In this document: one piece after another, positions 1-6,732 of the stretch
Position numbering within the stretch: position 1 is the first letter of the stretch
How the letters are laid out: every line of letters starts with the position of its first letter
Assembly: GCA_002309375.1 (NCBI GenBank)
Contig: DBXK01000042.1
Span: 1 to 8,956, forward strand
Length of the DNA: 8,956 nucleotides
Origin: Christensenella sp. UBA1214
Lineage (GTDB): Bacteria > Bacillota > Clostridia > Christensenellales > CAG-138
Direction of reading: 5' to 3'
Made by a program: the position numbers and the translations under genes
The notes under the pieces: model-generated
Told to the model about the DNA's origin: nothing
Databases searched by the model: none
What the model saw: the letters and a program-made list of their open reading frames with translations, nothing else

Positions 1-3000
1 GAGTTCATGCCGTAGTAGCAGCCGGTTCCAACGCTCTGGATGGTGTAGTAGGAGCTCTGCGCGGCGATGGTCATAACGTAGGTATCCGTTACGCCGTACA
101 GCTTGCCGTCGTTGAGGGTGATGCCGGTGCTGCCGAACGCGGTGCAGTTGTCGGTAACTTCCGCATCTGCGCCGCTGGAGGTGCCGGTAATGCCCTTGAG
201 GACGTACGCGCTGCTGAGGTTGGTGATGCTGGTGGGGTTGTTGGTGATGACGTACCTGCCCGCCCAATCGGAGGGAGTCGAGGTCACGAGCTCATAGACG
301 GTCTCGGTGCCGCCGTCGCCGTCAACGCGGGAATACAGAGCATACAGCGTCGTATTGCCGGTCACGGTGTAGCTTGCGCCGGGTGCGTAATAGGTGGGTT
401 CGTCGGTGGTCTCGTCGATATGCTGAGCAACCCAGCCGATGAAGGTCCAGCCCTCGGAGGTCGTGTTGACGGAGGTCGGAAGGGTGATCGCATCGTCGAG
501 ATACGCGGTCGCGGAGCCTTCGCTGACGCCGCAGGCAACGTAGTTCACGGTGTACTGCGGCTTGGGCGCGAAGTTGACGCGGACGGTGCAGTCGCTCTGC
601 GCGGTGACGGTGATTACGTTGCCGTTGACGGAAACGGTCGCAGTGCCCTGGATGACCTCTGCGCTTTCGACATAGTAGCCTGCCGCGGGGGTCGCGAGGA
701 TCTGGGCGCCGGTCACGGAAACAGTACCGTAAGCGCTGTTGTTGGGAACAGCGGTGATCTCGTAAACGGGAGCCGCGGGCTCGACGTACTTATAAAGACG
801 AACCGGGTCGGCAACGGTCGCTGTTGTGTAGCGGGTATTGTCGGCGCTGTAATAGAGGTACGGATAATCGGAGCTGCTCGTGAGTTTGAATCCCCTGCCC
901 TCTTCATACAGCCAGGTCTTCGAGGTCGTGGACGGGCAGACATAGTCGCTCGAGTCGGTGCCGATATACTTGTTGTTGCCGACGTTCTGCCAGGTGTAGC
1001 CTGCGGAAGCGCTGCCGGCGGGGATCCAGGTGATCGCATCGAAGTCGATCGAGGAATCGTAAGCGATGCAGTCGTCGGTGAGGATCGTTACCGCCGTTGC
1101 GGACATATAGTGGTTGTTCGCGGGCGCCTGGTTGCCGACGGCGTAACCGGTGCTGCCGGAAACGGCGCTGTCGGAGATCAGGATGAACTTCTCGCCGACC
1201 TCGACGGTATCGGTGCGGACATAGCCGTGGAAGCTCTCGACGGTTACGGTCGCGGATGCGTTGTAGTCGGTATTGGCGATATTGTCGTGGACGACGACGG
1301 AGAGCGTCGCGCTGCCCGCTGCAAGGCCGGAGATCTTGCCGTTTGCATCAACGGTGAAGACCAGCGGGTTGGAGCTCGAGAAGGTCGCGGTGTATTCCGT
1401 GGTGTCGGCGGGCAGAACGGTCAGCGCAGCGGGAACGATGCTGCCGCACTTGACGGTCATATCGTCGAGGGTCACGCCGGTGATCGACTCGCGGACGAAC
1501 TTGACGCCGATGTACTTAAGGCTGGAGCTTGCGCCGGAAGGCGGGTTGTAAACGCCGTTCACGGGCTTGACGCAGATCGCGCCGCCGCCCTTGATGGAGC
1601 AGCTCGTGCCGGTGAAGATGATCGGAGCGAGCAGGCTGTACGGATTCTCGACGTCGTGATACTGAGAAGGATCGTAGTTTGCCTGGGTGGTAAAGCTGTA
1701 TGTGCCGTTCAGAACGGTCGGGAGCGTATTTGCAACCAGAGCCACGCGGAAATTCTTGACGAGATCCGCGCAGTTCATGCCCGTACCGGAGGTAATGGCG
1801 CTGGTCTCGCTGGAAGAATATTTACTTGAGATCGTCTTATAGATCGAGTTGCCGTAGCGGGAGAACAGATACTGGGCGAACAAAGATACCTGGCCGTAAA
1901 GGGCAAGCACGTCGTCAAGATCGTTGCTCCATCCGTACATGGAATAGCCCTGATGGAGGTTGGGGCAGGCGGTGGGATTGTACTCGATCTCCTTCGGAGG
2001 ATTCAGCCAATCGCTGCTGTAATAGTGATTTTCCCAGCTCTGGATGCGGTCGACGATGCTGGAGCCGGGGTAGCAGATCTCCTCCGCCGCGGCGCTCCAG
2101 CACTCGTTGAGCCAGGAGTTCATGCCGCTGGTGTTGGAGTAGTTGATCAGGTGCTGATACTCATGGACCATGGTGTTGTAGGTGTTGTCCATGGAGGAGT
2201 AGTTGCCGTAGGTGATGCCGGGATAGGTATCGATGTTCAGGATCGGCAGACCGTTGTTGGTGATATCTACCTGATAGAAGAAGCCGCCGATGTAGCCGCC
2301 GGAGCCGTTCCAACCGTCGTTGATGTTGTAATACAGCATGTGGAGCTTGCCGTCGCCGGAGGTGCCGTTGGTATGGTTGCCGAAGGAGGACTGCATAAGG
2401 TCGAACTTCGAGTCGAACTCGGCAGCCGCCATCGCAGCGTAGTTCGAGTTGATCTCATCGAGCGGATAGGTGTTGTTCGAGGACGATACGGGAGTCCAGA
2501 TGTAGCAGTGCTGACCGACATAGAGGCACTCGAACGATACGCTCGAGGAACCGGTCGGGGAATACTGCGCAAGGATCTTGAAGGTCTTCGTATCGCCGAC
2601 GTTATAGCTCGCCTTTACTGCGTTCTCGTTGCCGGGAAGGTCCTTGCCGTAATCGGGGTTTTCCCTGCGGGCCTGCTCATCGAGCATGCCGTCGACGTCG
2701 AGCCTCCAGGATTTCTCGGGAACTCCCCTGCTCGTTTCGCCGTGCACGTTGACGATGCTCGGGCTGATCGATGTCTCGATCAGGCCGGACATGTTGCCGG
2801 TCGAATAGGAAGTGGACGAAGACAGCGCCGGATTGTAGATAACAACGTAGTCGCCTTCGTAGCCGCCCGACGCGTTCTCATCGAGAACGACGTTGCCGGG
2901 GTAGACGGTCCTTGTTTCGGTCTGCTCGGGGGCCTTCTCGCTTTCCGCTTCATCAACCTTCGCAAAGGCTGCGGCGGGAACGATGGAGAGCACGAGCACC

Positions 3001-3032
3001 AGAACGAGAACGATGCTGATCAGTTTTTTCAT
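1..3032 (-). CDS. Secreted M30-like zinc metalloprotease with BIG2 and InlB-type repeat modules (3' end missing)
   Basis: The minus strand is open from an ATG at 3032 to the window edge (1010 complete codons, no stop). An AGGAG site lies 8 nt upstream of that ATG. Residues 1-23 form a Sec signal peptide: MKK, a Leu/Val-rich core, then a likely AFA|K cut. The catalytic region spans about 190-440. It contains the gluzincin zinc motif HEYQH (290-294) followed by WLNE (307-310) and AAAEE (314-318), which should supply the third zinc ligand. With the upstream 'NDGWNGSG..YIGGFF' and 'IDTYPG' stretches this resembles peptidase family M30 (hyicolysin-like). Downstream are a BIG2 Ig-like domain (about 512-600), a beta-rich module ending in LYKY (about 605-752), a divergent InlB/Listeria-Bacteroides repeat (about 755-822), a classical InlB B-repeat with 'GWTFIGW' and 'TLYALYS' (about 825-900), and a second beta-rich module running off the edge. 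Any wall anchor would lie outside the window. It is probably an exported protease acting on host or neighbour proteins or glycoproteins; the substrate is unknown. The family call is from motifs, not alignment. Confidence 0.9.
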   Translation of the reverse strand, partial: MKKLISIVLVLVLVLSIVPAAAFAKVDEAESEKAPEQTETRTVYPGNVVLDENASGGYEGDYVVIYNPALSSSTSYSTGNMSGLIETSISPSIVNVHGETSRGVPEKSWRLDVDGMLDEQARRENPDYGKDLPGNENAVKASYNVGDTKTFKILAQYSPTGSSSVSFECLYVGQHCYIWTPVSSSNNTYPLDEINSNYAAMAAAEFDSKFDLMQSSFGNHTNGTSGDGKLHMLYYNINDGWNGSGGYIGGFFYQVDITNNGLPILNIDTYPGITYGNYSSMDNTYNTMVHEYQHLINYSNTSGMNSWLNECWSAAAEEICYPGSSIVDRIQSWENHYYSSDWLNPPKEIEYNPTACPNLHQGYSMYGWSNDLDDVLALYGQVSLFAQYLFSRYGNSIYKTISSKYSSSETSAITSGTGMNCADLVKNFRVALVANTLPTVLNGTYSFTTQANYDPSQYHDVENPYSLLAPIIFTGTSCSIKGGGAICVKPVNGVYNPPSGASSSLKYIGVKFVRESITGVTLDDMTVKCGSIVPAALTVLPADTTEYTATFSSSNPLVFTVDANGKISGLAAGSATLSVVVHDNIANTDYNASATVTVESFHGYVRTDTVEVGEKFILISDSAVSGSTGYAVGNQAPANNHYMSATAVTILTDDCIAYDSSIDFDAITWIPAGSASAGYTWQNVGNNKYIGTDSSDYVCPSTTSKTWLYEEGRGFKLTSSSDYPYLYYSADNTRYTTATVADPVRLYKYVEPAAPVYEITAVPNNSAYGTVSVTGAQILATPAAGYYVESAEVIQGTATVSVNGNVITVTAQSDCTVRVNFAPKPQYTVNYVACGVSEGSATAYLDDAITLPTSVNTTSEGWTFIGWVAQHIDETTDEPTYYAPGASYTVTGNTTLYALYSRVDGDGGTETVYELVTSTPSDWAGRYVITNNPTSITNLSSAYVLKGITGTSSGADAEVTDNCTAFGSTGITLNDGKLYGVTDTYVMTIAAQSSYYTIQSVGTGCYYGMN

Positions 3033-3114
3033 GCTTTCTTTCTCCTGTCCTTGGATTTATATCGCGGCTGCAGTTTTCAGCGGTGAAAAACCACCTGCCG
3101 TATGGTACCATGTC

Positions 3115-3125
3115 ATTATACCACA
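3115..3125 (-). promoter_or_regulatory. Probable extended -10 promoter of the metalloprotease gene
   Basis: Read on the minus strand, this is TGTGGTATAAT, a perfect TATAAT preceded by the TGn extension. No good -35 sits 17 bp upstream (the bases there read CGCCTA), consistent with an extended -10 promoter. Transcription would start near 3108 and give a leader of about 76 nt. A second TATAAT on the same strand at 3148-3153 also lacks a clear -35. Confidence 0.55.
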
Positions 3126-3165
3126 ACCCATCCGGATTAGGCGGTTTATTATAAAATATATGATG

Positions 3166-3194
3166 GCGGTGAAAATTCGCCGCCGTTATTCACC
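3166..3194. repeat. GGTGAA/TTCACC motif cluster upstream of the metalloprotease promoter
   Basis: GCGGTGAAAA occurs at 3166-3175 and identically at 3080-3089, on either side of the probable promoter at 3115-3125. The inverse TTCACC at 3189-3194 pairs with GGTGAA at 3168-3173 to make a dyad. The downstream copy lies in the perfect palindrome TTTTCA-GCGG-TGAAAA (3074-3089). The arms are short, so this may be chance. If real, it could be an operator for the secreted protease. No regulator is assigned. Confidence 0.25.
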
Positions 3195-3211
3195 TTTCAG
3201 GCTCCATCGAT

Positions 3212-3237
3212 AAAAAACGGGCGGATGATCTCCGCCC
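3212..3237 (-). terminator. Rho-independent terminator of the aspartyl-tRNA synthetase gene
   Basis: On the minus strand, a perfect 7-bp stem GGGCGGA/TCCGCCC with a 5-nt loop is followed by GTTTTTTA. It begins 22 nt after the stop codon of the synthetase and separates it from the protease promoter. Confidence 0.88.
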
Positions 3238-3259
3238 TTGCAAAGTAACGATATTGATT

Positions 3260-4594
3260 TTACGGATTGAGCCTGTCCGGGCTGCGGAAGATATACATCG
3301 CTTCCTTGATAGTGAGGCCGAGCAGCAGCATCGTGAGCCTGTCGACGCCGAGGCCGAAGCCGCCGTGGGGCGGGCAGCCGTATTTGAAGAACTCGAGGTA
3401 GAACTTCACGTCCTCGCCGAGGCCCTTTTCATCGGCCTGCTTCTTCAAAACTTCGTAGCGGTGCTCGCGCTGTGCGCCGGTGGTGATCTCCACGCCGCGC
3501 CAGATGAGGTCGTAACCGAGGGCGGTGCCGTCATCCTTGCGCATATGGTAGAACGCGCGCTTGGTGGAGGGATAATCCACGACGAAGAGGAATTCATGGC
3601 CGTAATGCTTCTTGACCCATTCGAAGCTCAGCTTCTCCGCGTCGGTGGTGAGATCGTTCTTTTCGCTGTCCGGCACCGTGTATCCGAACTCCTTTTCGAG
3701 AGCGTCATAAAGGTCCGCAAGCCGGACGACCGGGAAGGGCAGCGTGGGCACGATGACCTCGGTGCCGAAGGCTTCCCTGATCTGCTCGCCGAATTTTTCC
3801 TTCACGACGCCGAGGGCGTAGGTCAGGATCTCCGCCTCGATCGCCATAACGTCCTCAAAGGAATCGATATAGCTCATCTCGAGGTCGAAGCCGGTGAATT
3901 CGGTTGTATGCTTGCTGGTGAAGGATTTCTCCGCGCGGAAGACGGGGCCGACCTCGAATATGCGCTCGAAGCCGCTCGCCATCGCCATCTGCTTATAGAA
4001 CTGCGGGCTCTGGGCGAGATACGCCTTGCGGTCGAAATACTTGACCTCAAAAACGTCCGCGCCGCTCTCGCTCGCCGCGCCGATCAGCTTCGGACTGTGG
4101 ATCTCGATGAAATCATGGTCGAGCAAATATTGGCGCATCGCGTTGACAAGGCAGCTCTGGACCTTGAAGAGCAGCTGATTCTCATCGGTGCGGAGATCGA
4201 CCCAGCGGTAGTTGAGGCGCTGATCGATGAAGCTGCGCTCCACGGCCTGCTTTTTCTTCGTTGCGCGGATCTCCTTGCGGACGATCGGCAGCGGATCGGC
4301 AACGGATTCGACGGTGATCGCTGTCGGGAGCAGCTCGATGCCGCCCATCTTGACATATTCGTTCTCCATCACGAGGCCTTCGCAGCAGATGACGGAATCG
4401 GGCGTGATCTTCGCAAGCTCATCGAGGAGCTGCGGGCACTTTTCCTTTTCGACGGTGATCTGGAGCTTGCCGGTGATATCCTTCAGCACGATGAAGGCCA
4501 TCGACTTGCCGTCGCGGAAATTTTCAACAAAGCCGCATACCTTCGCATTCTGTCCGACGGCGCTGCGGATATCCTTGATCATTGTTCTTTCCAT
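3260..4594 (-). CDS. aspS: Archaeal/eukaryotic-type aspartyl-tRNA synthetase, probably non-discriminating
   Basis: This class IIb synthetase (444 aa) charges tRNA-Asp, and probably also tRNA-Asn, with aspartate in the cytoplasm. The N-terminal OB-fold anticodon-binding domain covers about 10-105 ('VCGFVENFRDGKSMAFIVLKD'-like core, in two short blocks). The catalytic domain shows motif 1 ending 'FIEIHSPKLIG', motif 2 at F219-R-A-E-K-S224 followed by 'HTTEFTGFDLEMS', and motif 3 'GFGLGVDRL' with Arg419. The C-terminus 'FRSPDRLNP' is typical of clostridial forms. The length matches the compact archaeal/eukaryotic type, not the roughly 590-aa bacterial type with a GAD insertion. The frame is open further upstream to 4885, but the ATG at 4594 is chosen because GGAGG (4600-4604) lies 5 nt before it and the promoter at 4656-4683 lies inside the would-be extension. 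A non-discriminating enzyme needs GatCAB to convert Asp-tRNA-Asn; that gene is not in the window, so the dual specificity is inferred. Confidence 0.94.
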   Translation of the reverse strand: MERTMIKDIRSAVGQNAKVCGFVENFRDGKSMAFIVLKDITGKLQITVEKEKCPQLLDELAKITPDSVICCEGLVMENEYVKMGGIELLPTAITVESVADPLPIVRKEIRATKKKQAVERSFIDQRLNYRWVDLRTDENQLLFKVQSCLVNAMRQYLLDHDFIEIHSPKLIGAASESGADVFEVKYFDRKAYLAQSPQFYKQMAMASGFERIFEVGPVFRAEKSFTSKHTTEFTGFDLEMSYIDSFEDVMAIEAEILTYALGVVKEKFGEQIREAFGTEVIVPTLPFPVVRLADLYDALEKEFGYTVPDSEKNDLTTDAEKLSFEWVKKHYGHEFLFVVDYPSTKRAFYHMRKDDGTALGYDLIWRGVEITTGAQREHRYEVLKKQADEKGLGEDVKFYLEFFKYGCPPHGGFGLGVDRLTMLLLGLTIKEAMYIFRSPDRLNP

Positions 4595-4655
4595 GTTTTC
4601 CTCCGTATTCGATCGGGCGGAGCGCTGTTCGCCCATCCCGAAATTTACCAATAAT

Positions 4656-4683
4656 ATTATACACATTTGAAAGCCGAAATCAA
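4656..4683 (-). promoter_or_regulatory. Promoter of the aspartyl-tRNA synthetase gene
   Basis: On the minus strand, a TTGATT -35 (4678-4683), a 16-bp spacer and a perfect TATAAT -10 (4656-4661). The expected start near 4649 gives a leader of about 55 nt, too short for a T-box. Confidence 0.75.
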
Positions 4684-4739
4684 GAAAAAATTTCTTTTTT
4701 CCGCAAAACCGATTTCTACCGGGATTCGATATGCGCGCA

Positions 4740-4768
4740 TTGACTTGCTTTTTGCACCGCGGTATGCT
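4740..4768 (+). promoter_or_regulatory. Promoter of the ECF S-component gene
   Basis: TTGACT (4740-4745), a 17-bp spacer and TATGCT (4763-4768), reading away from the synthetase promoter. The expected start near 4775 gives a leader of about 46 nt. The two -35 boxes are divergent and about 56 bp apart, so the promoters do not overlap. Confidence 0.7.
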
Positions 4769-4774
4769 CTGTAT

Positions 4775-4800
4775 GCAGGGAGGCAAGGACCGGACCCTGC
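4775..4800 (+). promoter_or_regulatory. Leader hairpin before the ECF S-component gene
   Basis: GCAGGG (4775-4780) and CCCTGC (4795-4800) are perfect inverted repeats around a 14-nt purine-rich loop. They lie at the predicted 5' end of the transcript, 7 nt before the GGAGG ribosome site (4808-4812). ECF S-component genes are often riboswitch-controlled, but this leader is too short and unlike the classes I know (TPP, FMN, cobalamin, preQ1). It may only stabilise the mRNA. Confidence 0.35.
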
Positions 4801-4820
4801 GGAATTCGGAGGTAATGAAA

Positions 4821-5357
4821 ATGAACGGCAAGCTCAAATGGATCTGCGTTTCGGCATTGGGCATCGCGCTTTTCGTCGCGCTCACGCTCTGCCTGCAGGT
4901 GCCGGTATTCGAAAACTACTATCTCTGCCTCGGTTATATCGTGATGGCCGTGTGGCTCTGCTGCTTCGGTACGCTCAGCGGAACGCTCGCCGGCAGCATC
5001 GGAGTCGTGCTCTACTGCCTTCTCACGAGCGGCATGCGCGGGATGCCCGGCTGGACGGTCGGCAACGTCGTGATCGGCCTTCTTCTCGGGCTGACCTTCC
5101 GGTTTACAAGGCCGATGAAAAGTACTGCGCTGAAAGCCGTCATCAACACCGCGGCCGTGATCGCCGCGACCGCGCTCGGCATCCTCGTCGTCAAGTCGCT
5201 CGTCGACAGCCTGATCCGCGCCGAGCCCTTCGTTCTCCGAGTTGTGAAGAACGTCTATGCCTTCATTGCGGACGCGGTCGTGCTGCTCGTCGGCCTGCCG
5301 GTCTGCATGAGCCTTAGAACGACAGCAAAAAAGATCTTCCCCGATATCGCAAAATAA
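4821..5357 (+). CDS. ECF transporter S component (substrate unknown)
   Basis: A 178-aa integral membrane protein with six hydrophobic segments at about 8-27, 33-50, 53-70, 77-95, 110-128 and 150-168. This is the size and helix count of the substrate-binding S subunit of energy-coupling factor vitamin transporters. Features include 'PVFENYYLCLGYIVM', a glycine-rich 'GTLSGTLAGSIG' stretch and 'MRGMPGWTVGN' between helices 3 and 4. S subunits bind a vitamin or related micronutrient and share an EcfA-A'-T module encoded elsewhere (group II); no such module is in the window. The ATG at 4821 is preferred over the in-frame ATG at 4815 because GGAGG ends at 4812, leaving 8 nt rather than 2. An in-frame ATG at 4731 lies upstream of the promoter and is rejected. 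It has its own promoter and no terminator before the next promoter, so read-through into the XRE-CYTH gene is possible. Substrate prediction from sequence alone would be a guess. Confidence 0.8.
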   Translation: MNGKLKWICVSALGIALFVALTLCLQVPVFENYYLCLGYIVMAVWLCCFGTLSGTLAGSIGVVLYCLLTSGMRGMPGWTVGNVVIGLLLGLTFRFTRPMKSTALKAVINTAAVIAATALGILVVKSLVDSLIRAEPFVLRVVKNVYAFIADAVVLLVGLPVCMSLRTTAKKIFPDIAK

Positions 5358-5366
5358 ACCGAACGG

Positions 5367-5395
5367 TTGACATTGCGCCGACAGTATTGTAATAT
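5367..5395 (+). promoter_or_regulatory. Strong sigma-A promoter of the XRE-ATPase-CYTH operon, inside a dyad
   Basis: A perfect TTGACA -35 (5367-5372), a 17-bp spacer and a TAATAT -10 (5390-5395), starting 10 nt after the stop of the preceding gene. Inverted ACCGAA (5358-5363) and TTCGGT (5395-5400) flank it. A second dyad, AACCG-AA-CGGTT (5357-5368), overlaps the -35. The expected start near 5402 leaves a leader of about 16 nt. The dyads are candidate operators for the XRE domain encoded just downstream. Confidence 0.8.
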
Positions 5396-5417
5396 TCGGT
5401 CATACGGGAGGTGCGAT

Positions 5418-6722
5418 ATGAACGATTATTCCTTTGGCAACAGGATCTGCGAGCTCCGCAGGAAAGCCGGGCTGACCCAGGCGCAGCTCGCCGAAGCCGT
5501 CGGCGTGACGAACAAGGCGGTCTCGAAATGGGAAAACGGCCGCGCAAAGCCGACTACCGACGCGCTGCGGAAGCTTTCCGCCGTGCTCCTCGTCCCCGTA
5601 GAAAAGCTGCTGGAGCTTGAAAAAAGCGATAGAACGCCCGCGATCTCGAAGATCGTCATCACCGGAGGCCCCTGCGCGGGCAAATCCACCGCAATGAGCT
5701 GGATCCAGAACGCCTTTTCTGAAAAGGGCTACGCCGTGCTGTTCGTTCCGGAAACGGCGACGGAGCTGATCACCGGCGGCGTCGCTCCCTGGACCTGCGG
5801 CTGCAATCTCGATTTTCAGAAATGCCAGTTCCGGCTCCAGCTTGCGAAGGAAGCCGTTTTCGAGCAGGCGGCGGCAACGATGAAGGTTGAAAAAGCGCTC
5901 ATCGTCTGCGACCGCGGCGCGATCGACAACAAGGCCTATATGACGGACCTTGAATTCGAGCAGGCGGCGGCGAGCACGGGGCTCGATGAAGTTTCTCTGC
6001 GCGACGGCTATGACGCCGTATTCCACCTCGTCACCGCCGCAAAAGGCGCGGAAGCGTTCTATACGACTGCGAACAACGCCGCCCGCCGCGAATCTCCGGA
6101 GGAGGCGGCTGCGCTCGACGACAAGCTGATCGCGGCGTGGACCGGGCATCCGCATCTGCGCGTAATCGACAACTCGACCGGCTTCAATACGAAGATGAAG
6201 CGGCTGATCGCGGAGATCTCCGCTTTCCTCGGCGAGCCCGAGCCGCTCGAGATCGAGCGCAAGTACCTGATCGAATATCCGGATATCGCGGAGCTCGAAA
6301 GCCTTCCGAACTGCCGGAAGATCGACATCAGCCAGACCTACCTCACTTCCCCCGAGGGTGAAGAGCGCCGTGTGCGTCAGCGCGGTTCGGACGGGCACTA
6401 TTTATATTACGAAACGACCAAGAAATACATCACGGGCCTGAAGCGCGTCGAGGTCGAGCGCCGGCTCAGCCAGAGCGAATACCTGAGCCTTCTTATGGAA
6501 GCCGACCCGGCGAAGCGGCCGATCCGCAAAACGCGCTACTGCCTCACGGAGGATCACCGCTATTACGAGATCGATATCTATCCCTTCTGGAACGACCGCG
6601 CGATCGTCGAAGTCGAGCTTTCGAGCGAGGATGAGCAGGTCGCTCTCCCCCGCCGCTTCAAGCTGATCCGCGACGTTACGGACGACATGAGCTATAAAAA
6701 CAGCGAGCTTGCGAAACGGTGA
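5418..6722 (+). CDS. XRE-family HTH + P-loop kinase-like ATPase (AAA_28/NadR-like) + CYTH domain fusion protein
   Basis: A 434-aa three-domain protein. Residues 6-66 are a Cro/C1-type HTH with 'LTQAQLAEAVGVTNKAVSKWE'-type recognition sequence (L19 to E39). Residues about 76-270 are a P-loop domain of the AAA_28/NadR-kinase type: Walker A GGPCAGKST (83-91), 'VPETATELI' with Glu112, and Walker B-like VCDRG with Asp165. Residues 278-434 are a CYTH domain carrying the signature ExExK (E278, E280, K282), then RRVRQRG, GLKRVEVE, IRKTRY, EIDIY and VEVEL. The residues expected to bind triphosphate and metal therefore look intact. CYTH enzymes typically hydrolyse or cyclise nucleoside triphosphates, thiamine triphosphate or inorganic triphosphate. 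An AAA_28-CYTH pairing is known in eukaryotic TTD14-like proteins; the added N-terminal HTH suggests self-regulation or ligand-gated repression. The start at 5418 follows GGGAGG by 5 nt. It is probably co-transcribed with the phosphoesterase 10 nt downstream. Domain calls are firm; the substrate is unknown. Confidence 0.92.
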   Translation: MNDYSFGNRICELRRKAGLTQAQLAEAVGVTNKAVSKWENGRAKPTTDALRKLSAVLLVPVEKLLELEKSDRTPAISKIVITGGPCAGKSTAMSWIQNAFSEKGYAVLFVPETATELITGGVAPWTCGCNLDFQKCQFRLQLAKEAVFEQAAATMKVEKALIVCDRGAIDNKAYMTDLEFEQAAASTGLDEVSLRDGYDAVFHLVTAAKGAEAFYTTANNAARRESPEEAAALDDKLIAAWTGHPHLRVIDNSTGFNTKMKRLIAEISAFLGEPEPLEIERKYLIEYPDIAELESLPNCRKIDISQTYLTSPEGEERRVRQRGSDGHYLYYETTKKYITGLKRVEVERRLSQSEYLSLLMEADPAKRPIRKTRYCLTEDHRYYEIDIYPFWNDRAIVEVELSSEDEQVALPRRFKLIRDVTDDMSYKNSELAKR

Positions 6723-6732
6723 GAAAACCCAA

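Noticed and set aside
420..3086. Two long plus-strand open frames (469 and 377 codons) opposite the metalloprotease
   Set aside because: They are antisense shadows. Their products are low-complexity Val/Ala/Gly/Asp/Arg-rich sequences with no domain. The minus strand has a signal peptide, Shine-Dalgarno site, zinc motif and recognisable modules in one uninterrupted frame. GC-rich codon use explains the lack of antisense stops.
3254..4654. Plus-strand open frame of 466 codons opposite the tRNA synthetase
   Set aside because: It is the antisense shadow of a clearly recognisable synthetase and resembles no family.
4595..4655. T-box or other leader riboswitch for the synthetase gene
   Set aside because: Only about 55 nt separate the predicted transcription start from the ATG. 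That is too short for a T-box, and no specifier stem or antiterminator motif is visible.
4595..4885. N-terminal extension of 97 residues on the tRNA synthetase
   Set aside because: The extension contains the promoter (4656-4683), has no family counterpart, and a GGAGG site points to the ATG at 4594.
5400..6398. Minus-strand open frame of 332 codons opposite the XRE-ATPase-CYTH gene
   Set aside because: Antisense shadow; the plus-strand product has three intact domains, a promoter and a ribosome site.
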